The notes beneath the pieces were generated by a model. It was not told the origin of the DNA and made no database searches. It worked only from the letters and a program-made list of their open reading frames with translations. Positions 45,333 to 52,378 of a stretch of DNA of 64,000 bases are shown piece after piece; within the stretch, counting starts at the first letter, position 1, and each line of letters opens with the position of its first letter. The DNA is from an uncultured Christensenellaceae bacterium (lineage in GTDB: Bacteria; Bacillota; Clostridia; Christensenellales; Borkfalkiaceae). The position numbers were made by a program, and so were the translations under genes. The stretch is taken from positions 310,001 to 374,000 of the forward strand of contig CAJULB010000001.1 in NCBI GenBank assembly GCA_910587005.1, read 5' to 3'.

Positions 45333-45394
45333 TATAAATTTATAGTTTTTTTTAATTATAGCACAAATTTTGCGCGGTTGACAAATTTATAGTT
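45333..45394 (-). promoter_or_regulatory. Promoter of the activase operon with repeated 12-mers
   Basis: Minus strand TTGTCA (45384-45379), 18 nt, TATAAT (45360-45355). The 12-mer AAATTTATAGTT occurs at 45383-45394, overlapping the -35, and again at 45336-45347, just downstream of the start site. The downstream copy overlaps the palindrome TATAAATTTATA (45333-45344). Together they look like a repressor-controlled promoter; the regulator is not in the window. Confidence 0.6.
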
Positions 45395-45448
45395 ATACAA
45401 TTTTTGTTAAAAAATTAAAATTTTTATAAAAACTGTGTTAAACCGAAA

Positions 45449-45486
45449 TTCCGCCGTTCGCGTTTTGTGTACCGCGAACGGCGGAA
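45449..45486. terminator. Strong hairpin after the truncated host gene
   Basis: A perfect 14-bp stem TTCCGCCGTTCGCG / CGCGAACGGCGGAA with a 10-nt loop, directly after the stop codon at 45491 (minus strand), followed by AATTTCGGTTT. Likely the original terminator of the gene cut by the element. Confidence 0.6.
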
Positions 45487-45490
45487 AAAC

Positions 45491-45643
45491 TTATTCACCG
45501 ACAGTATGCAGATATTTGTTTTTTGTAGCCATCCCCCCGCGGATATGTCTTTCCGACAGGTTTTTATTGAGCACCTCGCGCACTTTTACAAAAAGTTCTT
45601 TGTCAATTCCCTCCAACCGCTCCGTTACGTCTTTATGTCAGAC
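45491..45643 (-). pseudogene. 3' end of a host gene truncated by element insertion
   Basis: An open frame of about 50 codons runs from the recombinase end to a stop at 45491: KDVTERLEGIDKELFVKVRE, then VLNKNLSERHIRGGMATKNK and YLHTVGE. It has no start codon or ribosome site, is bounded by an in-frame stop inside the recombinase end, and is followed by a strong hairpin. It looks like the C-terminus of a chromosomal gene whose 5' part would lie beyond the right end of the element. I do not recognise the family. Confidence 0.55.
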
Positions 45644-47168
45644 ACCCACTTATTGGAACGGTACGGGCAAGGTTTAGCCTCTCGGTTAATTTCATATAAA
45701 TATCTACGTTTCCGTCGTGGTCAACCTCGATTCTCTCTATGATTTTCCGTAGCTCACCGTTTGTCATTTCGCCCGTTTCTATAATGTCTTCTATCGTCTT
45801 AAAGGTCTTTTCTAAAATGCTTTTCAGTTCTCCAGTTTTGGAAATCCTGTGTTTGACGAGTTTTAATTCGCTTTCAATCTTTTCCATTCTCTGTTTGCTG
45901 TCGCCGACATGATTGTCGAATTCTTCCCTGCTTATCATCTCGGCGGCAAACATATCCATATATTTTACACGGAAGGCTTTCAGCTTCTCGTATTCGGCCG
46001 TCAGCTCTTTTTCCTGCTGTAAGTTGACATCCTCTTCCTTATATTCCTTATGGAACTGCTCAACAACGTACTCGATTATCTTATCTTTGTTTTTTATGTA
46101 GTTGCGGAAGTACTCGTTCAGCTTCTTGATTAAAACGTCTTCACCGATGCTCGTCGCATTGCAGCAGGTTTTTGCCCCACGCCCGTTCCTGCCCGAGCAA
46201 ACCCAGCGGACGTAAGTGTTCTGATAAGTCCTCGTGATTTGCCTGAACGACCAGCCGCAATCTTTGCAGACAATGAGCGTTGAAAATAAGTGTCTATTGC
46301 TTGTCCGCTTGTTGAACGTCTTGAACTTCTCGCTTCTGCCTGCCATTATCTCCTGTGTGCGTTCAAAGAGTTCTTTTGATATGAGAGCAAGCTCGGGTTT
46401 CTCTACAATACACCATTCTTCCTCGCTCTTGTTCCTGCGGATACCGGTAAGGAAGTCGGCAACTTCCACCTTGCCGTTGATAACCTTGCCCATATAAATT
46501 TCGTTCGTGAGAATACGACAGACTGATCCCTGCGTCCAGTTGTTTCCGAACTTTGTCTTGATATTTTCACCGTTCAGTATCTGCCCTATCTTATTGGCAC
46601 CGTAGCTCTCTTCCGTGTACATACGGAATATGCGGCGGACGACTTTGGCTTCTTTCTCGTTGATATTAAGGTTGAAAACGTCGCCAGGAGTTTTGTCATA
46701 ACCGTAAACGAAATTGGGGATTCTGCCCTTTTCGGCATTTATCTTTTTACCGAACTTAATACGCTTTGAAGTGTTTGCACTCTCTTCCTGAGCCAGCGCA
46801 CCGAAGATTGTCAGCACGAATTCGCTGTTGCCCATACTCGTCATATTGGCGGTTAAGAATTCCGTTTCGATACCCAGCTGTTTCAGCGTTCTGATATTCT
46901 GCAATAAATCGACGGTGTTGCGGGCAAAACGGGAAATGTCCTTTACCACAACGTGTTCGAAGAGCCCCGTTTCCGCATCTGCCATCATCTGCAAAAACTG
47001 TTTACGTTTTTTAACCTTCGTTCCCGAAATTCCCTCATCGGCATATAAGCGCACGAGTGTGTTCCCCGTGCGCTTTACATATTCCATAAAGAAACTTTTC
47101 TGCGCTTCCAAGCTATTTAGCTGGTCAGCTTTGTCTGTTGATACCCTGCAATAAGCCGCTACTCTCAT
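45633..47168 (-). CDS. Large serine recombinase
   Basis: A 511-residue site-specific recombinase. Resolvase domain with the catalytic Ser10 in AAYCRVSTDK and VVKDISRFARN, recombinase domain (about 170-280), zinc ribbon (VCKDCGWSFRQ...WVCSGRNGRGAKTCC) and a coiled-coil tail. It is distinct from the recombinase at 10370, with different N-terminus and spacing. It ends right at the junction with the truncated host gene, so 45.6 kb is probably attL or attR. It starts 6 bp after the small ORF upstream and shares its promoter at 47536-47563. Confidence 0.94.
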   Translation of the reverse strand: MRVAAYCRVSTDKADQLNSLEAQKSFFMEYVKRTGNTLVRLYADEGISGTKVKKRKQFLQMMADAETGLFEHVVVKDISRFARNTVDLLQNIRTLKQLGIETEFLTANMTSMGNSEFVLTIFGALAQEESANTSKRIKFGKKINAEKGRIPNFVYGYDKTPGDVFNLNINEKEAKVVRRIFRMYTEESYGANKIGQILNGENIKTKFGNNWTQGSVCRILTNEIYMGKVINGKVEVADFLTGIRRNKSEEEWCIVEKPELALISKELFERTQEIMAGRSEKFKTFNKRTSNRHLFSTLIVCKDCGWSFRQITRTYQNTYVRWVCSGRNGRGAKTCCNATSIGEDVLIKKLNEYFRNYIKNKDKIIEYVVEQFHKEYKEEDVNLQQEKELTAEYEKLKAFRVKYMDMFAAEMISREEFDNHVGDSKQRMEKIESELKLVKHRISKTGELKSILEKTFKTIEDIIETGEMTNGELRKIIERIEVDHDGNVDIYMKLTERLNLARTVPISGCLT

Positions 47169-47174
47169 CTTTCG

Positions 47175-47435
47175 TTACTCCTTCTTATCGGCGTCTGTTG
47201 CCGCCGTTTCTTCATTTTTATTTAATAAGTCTGCCGAGATTGCCTCGTCCGCTTTCACCTTGCACGTTTCCATACATACCGATATGAGCAAACGTACAAA
47301 GTTCTCTTCGCTATTCGGATTGTGAAAACGAAAGTTAAGTTTGGGCTTGTCCATACAATAACTTACGCCTTCGTTTCGACAAATAGCACTATCTTTCCTA
47401 TTATTCCTACAAGTTATTTCATTTTGTTTTTTCAC
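47175..47435 (-). CDS. Small recombinase-associated protein
   Basis: An ORF of up to 86 codons from a GTG at 47435. The recognisable part begins at ATG 47354: MDKPKLNFRFHNPNSEENFV, followed by RLLISVCMETCKVKADEAI and an acidic tail. Proteins with an RFHNPN opening are common just upstream of serine recombinases in clostridial elements and may assist excision or regulation; the function is unknown. The start is uncertain: GTG 47435 overlaps its only ribosome-like site, and ATG 47354 has no strong one. Confidence 0.6.
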   Translation of the reverse strand: MKKQNEITCRNNRKDSAICRNEGVSYCMDKPKLNFRFHNPNSEENFVRLLISVCMETCKVKADEAISADLLNKNEETAATDADKKE

Positions 47436-47535
47436 CTCTTAATTTACGACATTTTACGTTTCTTCATTTGTCTGATACTGTGAAAAATTTAATTTCCTGT
47501 GTGCTTCAACTATAAAATTTTCTAACCTCCCCGTA

Positions 47536-47563
47536 ATTTTACATCATAATTTTCATCTGTCAA
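47536..47563 (-). promoter_or_regulatory. Promoter of the small ORF-recombinase operon
   Basis: Minus strand TTGACA (47563-47558), a 16-nt spacer and TAAAAT (47541-47536). A copy of CTGTAAGACTG lies 9 nt upstream of the -35. Confidence 0.65.
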
Positions 47564-47572
47564 GAGCAGAAT

Positions 47573-47635
47573 CAGTCTTACAGAACTTTTTTGAAAAAAG
47601 TTAAAAAAATTTTTTAAATTCCCTCTGTAATACTG
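47573..47635. repeat. Imperfect inverted repeat with CTGTAAnACTG arms
   Basis: CAGTCTTACAG (47573-47583) and CTGTAATACTG (47625-47635) flank an A/T-rich stretch that holds ACTTTTTTGAAAAAAGT. The arms match at 14 of 15 positions when extended. It lies between the end of the 47639 gene and the recombinase promoter, so it could terminate the former or bind a regulator of the latter. Confidence 0.45.
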
Positions 47636-47638
47636 ATT

Positions 47639-48775
47639 TTAGCCAAAAAGTACTTTCTCAATATCGTCTAATGTTACGGTACCTACGTTTATCTTTTTTC
47701 CTACATACTCCCAAATCAAATCAAGCTGATGCGAAAAACAGATAACGCCCCACTGCTTAGGATTTTCAACTGCTCTCCCTCTGAAATGGCGAAGCCCACA
47801 AATATCACCATTCAAAAAGGAAAACCAATATATCCCGTCTGCATATGCATCATAGCCGAGAAACCCTCGCCCATACGACAATTCTTCCTTGTCAAAAAGA
47901 GCTGTAAGAATCCGCTCTTCCCAATCGGGATATTTCATCTGCCGTAACTGTCTTACTCCGTTTGCGTCCAATGTAAAAAAATGAACGTTATAATAAGTTG
48001 TACCGCGCTTTCGCACCCTTTTGCGCCTGTCATATAATTCGTCATAAGTCTTTAACATGATTACGGCTATTTCGTTTGTTGTCCCGAATATAATCGCAGG
48101 ATAATCATTTAAAATATCACCATCTGCATTATGAGCCGCAATGCTGGCAACGTTTATTTTTGCCTTAATTTCCCCTCCACCTTCAAAACCTTTCATAAGT
48201 TCATTCCGAGTATTATAGACAACGTAGGCACGCTTATGCGCAAGGAGTGCGCCCGTCATTCTTGTAAAACCCGTTTTCTTTACGTCGCTGTTATCGAAGG
48301 TTTTAATCAGTTTTGCAGGGTAGAAGACGGGCGCACTCCCCACTATCCTTTTGCATTCCTCAACTTGTAATTGGGGAAGTTTATGCGGTCTGAACTCATA
48401 GCCTGCCGCCTGACACATTGCAACGCTCTCTGCAAATCTTGCGCTGCGGATTGTGTGCTCGCTGTTGCTGGATCGATGACTGCGCATATAGTTTTCGTAG
48501 TAGTAATTTTCCGATCCCAACCATTTGAGTATGGGTAACGCTTCTTTTGTAAGTCTTATTTTTCTCCTACCGTTCTGACCTGACACGGTAAGTAGTTTGC
48601 AGGTTATATCCTCTTTCCCATCCACTATCTTCTGAGTAATAAGCATTCTTCTTATAGTGTTTTCGTATGTCTGCCTACTCCCCAATATCTCCAACGAACT
48701 CAACGGGTATTCACCTGTTACGGATAAGAGTTCGATTACGTTGTAGGCATGACTGCCGGGTTTGAAGTGAATCAT
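47639..48775 (-). CDS. Unknown element protein with winged-helix-like N-terminus
   Basis: About 378 residues starting at ATG 48775, preceded by GGGAG; an upstream ATG at 48844 is less well supported. I do not recognise the family with certainty. The N-terminal 90 residues (AYNVIELLSVTGEYPLSSLE and TYENTIRRMLITQKIV with a basic turn) look like a winged helix with a following wing. The middle has mixed alpha/beta character with an IIFGTTNEIAVIMLKTYDELYDRRKR segment. Position in a mobile element suggests a replication- or transfer-associated DNA-binding protein, which is a guess. Confidence 0.5.
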   Translation of the reverse strand: MIHFKPGSHAYNVIELLSVTGEYPLSSLEILGSRQTYENTIRRMLITQKIVDGKEDITCKLLTVSGQNGRRKIRLTKEALPILKWLGSENYYYENYMRSHRSSNSEHTIRSARFAESVAMCQAAGYEFRPHKLPQLQVEECKRIVGSAPVFYPAKLIKTFDNSDVKKTGFTRMTGALLAHKRAYVVYNTRNELMKGFEGGGEIKAKINVASIAAHNADGDILNDYPAIIFGTTNEIAVIMLKTYDELYDRRKRVRKRGTTYYNVHFFTLDANGVRQLRQMKYPDWEERILTALFDKEELSYGRGFLGYDAYADGIYWFSFLNGDICGLRHFRGRAVENPKQWGVICFSHQLDLIWEYVGKKINVGTVTLDDIEKVLFG

Positions 48776-48957
48776 AGTTTTGCTCCCATTTTTCCTATTT
48801 CGGCAACGGAAGAATCTATTTGCCGAATTGAAGTTTTTAAGCAATGCCTTTGCGCTACTCGGTTTTTCGCTTTTTTATACAATTTGCGCTCGTATTTTGT
48901 CGCATTATGGCATTTTTGCTTATTTACACGCTCTTAACGGTAGCGGTTATCCGAACT

Positions 48958-49010
48958 AAAACATATAAGAAAACTTTTAGCCGTTTTTTGCCACTTTTCT
49001 TATATGTTTT
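48958..49010. repeat. 16-bp perfect inverted repeat at the DUF6100 stop codon
   Basis: AAAACATATAAGAAAA (48958-48973) and its exact complement (48995-49010), loop 21 nt. The right arm overlaps the last codons and stop of the DUF6100 gene. It is AT-rich, without a U-tract, so a weak terminator or a protein-binding site is possible. The rest of 48776-48957 shows nothing clear. Confidence 0.5.
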
Positions 49011-49689
49011 TGGGGCTTTCGGGGAAAAGATCTATGCCTTCATCTGGCATTTTCTTCTCTTCTTCAAGCCATTTTTCAAAATCGGTTTGGGGAACTACAT
49101 ACACCTCGCACCTGTTCTCGCTACCCTTTGCAGAACAATAATAATGCCTGCAAACGGACGGTCCGTCATCGCACAACACGTACGTTGCAATAATATCCGT
49201 AACCATATTGATTTCGATATTATCGTGGTCACGCATCTGCCGTTCAGGGAAACCGTTGTAATAAACGTGCCTGTAAATGATAACGCAATTTTTCTGATGC
49301 TTACGTATTTTATCCCTAAATTTTCTCATTTCGTAGTAAAGGCACTGCCTTATGTAGTTGACGTTTCCGTGTTCCTTTCTCGGAAGCAATGAGAACATCT
49401 GGATACTGAACCAGCCCTCTTCCGTATAACCGATTTTAATGGGAACGATCTTTTCCATCTCGCTCTGTACTCTTTCTTCCGCATCGCGTTTTCCCAAATA
49501 ACAGGGCAAGTCACGAGCAAGGAGCGTAATTCTTTCCGCTTCTTCGTGAATGCGAAGCGAATATGCATACGCAAATTCCGTATCCCATCCCTTCATCATC
49601 ATTCTCGTGTTCTCAATTTCCTTGCCAAGCTTATTATAGTGTTTTTCCAAATTCGTAAAAGTCTTTAAAAAATAATCGTTACAAGCCAT
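49000..49689 (-). CDS. DUF6100 family protein of clostridial mobile elements
   Basis: A 229-residue protein resembling the DUF6100 family from memory of its conserved segments: NDYFLKTFTNLEKHYNKLGK, WDTEFAYAYSLRIHEEAERI, VIIYRHVY, MRDHDNIEINMVTDI and HYYCSAKGSENRCEVYVVP. The N-terminal half is helical and coiled coil. The RDHDN..EIN block with HYYCS looks like a metal-binding or catalytic core, but the function is unknown. AGGAGG precedes the ATG. Expression is probably controlled by the repeat-bearing promoter and attenuator-like hairpin upstream. Confidence 0.7.
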   Translation of the reverse strand: MACNDYFLKTFTNLEKHYNKLGKEIENTRMMMKGWDTEFAYAYSLRIHEEAERITLLARDLPCYLGKRDAEERVQSEMEKIVPIKIGYTEEGWFSIQMFSLLPRKEHGNVNYIRQCLYYEMRKFRDKIRKHQKNCVIIYRHVYYNGFPERQMRDHDNIEINMVTDIIATYVLCDDGPSVCRHYYCSAKGSENRCEVYVVPQTDFEKWLEEEKKMPDEGIDLFPESPKNI

Positions 49690-49800
49690 ATTTAAAATCC
49701 TCCTGTTTCTTTATTATTTATTGAACTTGTTTTTTATCTGACAGAACTTCCCCTACGTAAAACCCGAATAAAAACGCATACTCCTCTACCTCCTTTAAAA

Positions 49801-49843
49801 AAGACCAAAAAATAACGCCGTACCAGTTTTGGTACGACGTTAC
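49801..49843 (-). terminator. Attenuator-like terminator in the DUF6100 leader
   Basis: Arms 49831-49842 and 49813-49824 pair at 11 of 12 positions around a 6-nt loop, followed on the minus strand by TTTTTT. It lies about 25-60 nt after the predicted start site and upstream of the gene, as expected for premature termination control. Confidence 0.7.
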
Positions 49844-49872
49844 GTCTTGGATATATAATTTTTGACGATATC

Positions 49873-49901
49873 AGTATAACACATTATCATTTACAAGTCA
49901 T
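49873..49901 (-). promoter_or_regulatory. Promoter of the DUF6100 gene
   Basis: Minus strand ATGACT (49901-49896), 17 nt, TATACT (49878-49873). The -35 matches the consensus at four of six positions, which fits an activator-dependent promoter. Confidence 0.55.
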
Positions 49902-49911
49902 AAGCATTTTT

Positions 49912-49950
49912 CTGCCAACTTTCTGCCATTTTACTGCCATTTTTGTGCCA
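49912..49950. repeat. Four 11-bp-phased TGGCAG repeats upstream of a promoter
   Basis: CTGCCA at 49912-49917, 49923-49928 and 49934-49939, and GTGCCA at 49945-49950, every copy exactly 11 bp apart. They start 10 bp upstream of the -35 of the DUF6100 promoter. Helical phasing implies a protein binding one DNA face in an oligomeric array. Confidence 0.65.
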
Positions 49951-49980
49951 TAAAATAGGCAAAACATTTTCACTGATAAT

Positions 49981-50030
49981 CTGTAAAACTGAAATGGATT
50001 TTTAGTCTTTCTGTAAGACTGGAATTGACA
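49981..50030 (+). repeat. CTGTAAnACTG direct repeat before an orphan TTGACA
   Basis: CTGTAAAACTG (49981-49991) and CTGTAAGACTG (50011-50021), 30 bp apart, with TTGACA at 50025-50030. The same 11-mer precedes the -35 of the recombinase promoter. No gene starts downstream on the plus strand, so this may be a displaced regulatory copy. Confidence 0.4.
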
Positions 50031-50072
50031 CTATTTATAATGATTTAGGATCCACACAATATTGATTAAAAC

Positions 50073-50243
50073 AAAAAAAGCACCAAGGATAAAACTATCT
50101 TCGGTGCATATTTTTCTTTCTGTTGCGTCATTGTGGAATGTCGCTTGAACGCACTCCGTAACGGTTCATTGTCTTTCCTTAGACAAGTCTGACACTGCGA
50201 ATTCTTACAATGTACCGAGAGCCTGGACGCAACTTTTTGCTGT
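50073..50243 (-). ncRNA. Probable structured non-coding RNA (~170 nt)
   Basis: A free-standing transcription unit: consensus promoter (50250-50278), then about 112 nt closed by a perfect 8-bp stem GTTGCGTC (50233-50226) with GACGCAAC (50129-50122), then an intrinsic terminator (13-bp stem with one mismatch, 50107-50080, followed by seven T). Inside, CGGT..ATTGT pairs with ACAAT..ACCG, and GGAGTGCG pairs with CG-a-CATTCC, giving a three-way-junction-like fold. A 61-codon frame from 50251 begins within the -10 box and has no ribosome site, so it is not coding. I do not recognise the family. Confidence 0.65.
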
Positions 50244-50249
50244 GATTTC

Positions 50250-50278
50250 ATTATACCATATTATTATAATAAAGTCAA
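50250..50278 (-). promoter_or_regulatory. Promoter of the non-coding RNA
   Basis: Minus strand TTGACT (50278-50273), a 17-nt spacer with an extended TG-rich end, TATAAT (50255-50250). One of the best promoter matches in the window. Confidence 0.8.
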
Positions 50279-50348
50279 TAAATAATATCGATTTATGTAG
50301 CGATTTTAATAATTTATTTCGCACTCAATTTAGTGCAATAAATACATA

Positions 50349-51017
50349 TTAGCAACTAAAACACTCATAAATTTTTCGACGAATTTCCTCAGCAATAGAT
50401 CCACTTATACCTATTCCCAATTCCAATAATTCCGCAACAGTTGAGATTTTACCATTATTTAATATGCGATAAACGTGCTCACTAAACCCCAACTCTGAAA
50501 TGTTTGTTAATAACCTCTTATCTTTCATTAACGCTTCTTTACCATCTGCCCATCCATTATAGGCTCCTTTGTCTCCAAGTTTGAATTGATCCGTAACTTT
50601 TGTATATTTTACCGACATATAATCGTTTTGCGAAAATCCAGAAAAACAGAATGCACCAACAAATTTACAAAAATACCTATTTCCACTTCTATTTGGATCA
50701 AGTTGAAATGCTAATCTATAAGGGTAATAACCATCTTCTTCACGCTTTTTTAACAACTTATCCCTATCATTTGTCATATACGTCTCAGTAATAACATTAC
50801 CATCTGCAGAAAGCCTATTAGCCCATTCCCAACCGTCTGGATAGCCATGAATTGTTCCATCCATATATACAAACCATGCTATAACATCATTTGCCCCATA
50901 ATCATCAAGATTTACAGTACATTTGAACCACTTCTGAAAATTCGTGCCGATTGTGTCATTTATCATACTTGCATGACTTTTCCCCATAAAACAGTCGCCA
51001 AGATTAAATATCTTCAT
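50349..51017 (-). CDS. Unknown protein with C-terminal HhH/alpha-CTD-like domain, last gene of BREX operon
   Basis: A 222-residue protein of no family I recognise. The N-terminal 160 residues are rich in aromatic and polar residues (KWFKCTVNLDDYGANDVIAW, YYPYRLAFQLDP, RYFCKFVGAFCFSGFSQ), suggesting a beta-rich, possibly modified-DNA-reading or nuclease-associated domain. Residues about 172-218 (ISELGFSEHVYRILNNGKIS and TVAELLELGIGISGSIAEEI) resemble the helix-hairpin-helix fold of the RNA polymerase alpha C-terminal domain, a DNA-binding unit. It lies 18 bp after the cysteine desulfurase, so it is probably co-transcribed with the defence genes. AGGA precedes the ATG. Confidence 0.5.
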   Translation of the reverse strand: MKIFNLGDCFMGKSHASMINDTIGTNFQKWFKCTVNLDDYGANDVIAWFVYMDGTIHGYPDGWEWANRLSADGNVITETYMTNDRDKLLKKREEDGYYPYRLAFQLDPNRSGNRYFCKFVGAFCFSGFSQNDYMSVKYTKVTDQFKLGDKGAYNGWADGKEALMKDKRLLTNISELGFSEHVYRILNNGKISTVAELLELGIGISGSIAEEIRRKIYECFSC

Positions 51018-51035
51018 TTGGTTTTTCCTATGCTA

Positions 51036-52178
51036 TTAACTTTTTTTAATGATACCACACAAATACTGTGCAATTTCTTTTACATCTTGTATTGTGTTGT
51101 ATTTTGATAAAGAAATTCTGATGGTTCCTTTTTCAAAAGCCGACGGAACATTTATCGCCTTAATCACATGAGAAATTTGCGTATTGACTGAATCACAAGC
51201 AGCACCAGTAGAAATCATAATTCCTTTTAGGTCTAGGCGATGCATTATCGCTTCTCCATCTTTATCTTTAAATGAAATATTGATAAAGCCAGGTAGGTGA
51301 GCATCTTTTTTTCCGTTTCTAATATACTCCCTTCCTTCTTCTAAGCCATTCGCTGCCAATAAATTAAAAAACTCTTTTTCAAGTTCTGTAATCGAGGCCC
51401 CTACACTAATATTAGTAACACTTTCCTCAAGAGCAACTGACATCCCAACAATAGAAGCAACATTTTCTGTTCCTGCCCTCAAACCATGTTCTTGTGAACC
51501 TCCATTCAGATAAGAGATTATATCCGTTCCTTTCTTTATATAAAGAAAACCGATACCTTTAGGGCCACCGAATTTATGAGCGGAAGCAGATAACAAATCA
51601 ACACCCAGCTCCTTCACGTCAATTGCAATATGTCCAATAGCTTGTACTGCATCGGTATGAAACAAAGCACCATGTTTATGAGATAAATCAACAAGCTCTT
51701 TAATTGGTTCAATTGTACCAATCTCATTGTTGGCATACATAATACTCACAAGTCCGGTATTATCTGTTATTACGCTTTCAAACTTTTCGGGTTTAATAAT
51801 TCCTTCTTCCGTGACACCTAAATAAACTACAGGATAGCCTATTCTCTCAATAAATTCACAACTTCTTAAAACTGCATGATGTTCAATCGCAGAAGTGATA
51901 ACCGTTTTTTTTCTGTCAAAAGCAAAGGCTGTGCCTTTAATAGCACAATTATCACTTTCCGTTCCGCCGGAAGTAAAGTATATTTCGTCAGGCTCAGCGT
52001 TGATACATTTAGCAATTGTCTCTCTTGCGCACTTTAAAGCATATTTAGAAGAACGGGACAAAGAATACGCCTGCGATGGATTACCGTATTCCTCAACAAG
52101 ATAACGTTGCATAGCTTCATATGCTTTACTATTAAGTTTTGTGGTTGCCGCATTATCAGCGTAGATAATATTCTTCAT
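51036..52178 (-). CDS. Cysteine desulfurase (IscS/DndA-like) in BREX operon
   Basis: A 380-residue PLP enzyme that takes sulfur from cysteine as a persulfide. The PLP lysine is in SASAHKFGGPKG (Lys202), with HTDAVQA and EHHAV for cofactor contacts, and the catalytic Cys in STGAACDS (Cys328). It lies two bases after the zinc-ribbon gene within the BREX operon and no isc/suf genes are present. Sulfur donation to the PAPS-reductase-like BrxP, as DndA does for DndC in DNA phosphorothioation, is the natural inference. A housekeeping tRNA or Fe-S role is less likely in this context. Confidence 0.92.
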   Translation of the reverse strand: MKNIIYADNAATTKLNSKAYEAMQRYLVEEYGNPSQAYSLSRSSKYALKCARETIAKCINAEPDEIYFTSGGTESDNCAIKGTAFAFDRKKTVITSAIEHHAVLRSCEFIERIGYPVVYLGVTEEGIIKPEKFESVITDNTGLVSIMYANNEIGTIEPIKELVDLSHKHGALFHTDAVQAIGHIAIDVKELGVDLLSASAHKFGGPKGIGFLYIKKGTDIISYLNGGSQEHGLRAGTENVASIVGMSVALEESVTNISVGASITELEKEFFNLLAANGLEEGREYIRNGKKDAHLPGFINISFKDKDGEAIMHRLDLKGIMISTGAACDSVNTQISHVIKAINVPSAFEKGTIRISLSKYNTIQDVKEIAQYLCGIIKKS

Positions 52179-52180
52179 AA

Positions 52181-52378
52181 TTACTTAAATAACGCACATC
52201 CCTCAGCCTTGAATTCCTCAATTTTATCAAGCAAATCTTGAACTGTACAGCAAAGATAATCGGCCAAACAATCCATACAATAATAAGTTTTTATATCTTT
52301 TCCCAATAATTTCTTGTTAATTCCAATCGTATTTTTATCAAGATTTTTTTTACCGCAAGCCACACAATCTTTAATCAT
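52181..52378 (-). CDS. Small zinc-ribbon-like protein
   Basis: 65 residues with CVACGK (Cys5, Cys8) and YYCMDC (Cys34, Cys37), a four-Cys zinc-binding pattern, plus Cys43, Cys44 and Cys61. The rest is LLGKDIKTYYCMDCLADYL and LLDKIEEFKAEGCALF, a form I associate with small clostridial zinc proteins of unknown role. The start codon overlaps the end of brxL and is preceded by AAGGGG. Placed between BrxL and the desulfurase, it might be a sulfur carrier or metal scaffold for the modification complex; this is speculative. Confidence 0.7.
   Translation of the reverse strand: MIKDCVACGKKNLDKNTIGINKKLLGKDIKTYYCMDCLADYLCCTVQDLLDKIEEFKAEGCALFK

Noticed and set aside
49912..49950. CRISPR array
   Set aside because: The repeats are only 6 bp at 11-bp spacing with no spacers; there are no cas genes anywhere in the window.
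50066..50251. 61-codon minus-strand frame starting MKSQQKVASR
   Set aside because: Its ATG begins inside the -10 box of a strong promoter, it lacks a ribosome site, and the sequence is better explained as a structured RNA with a terminator.
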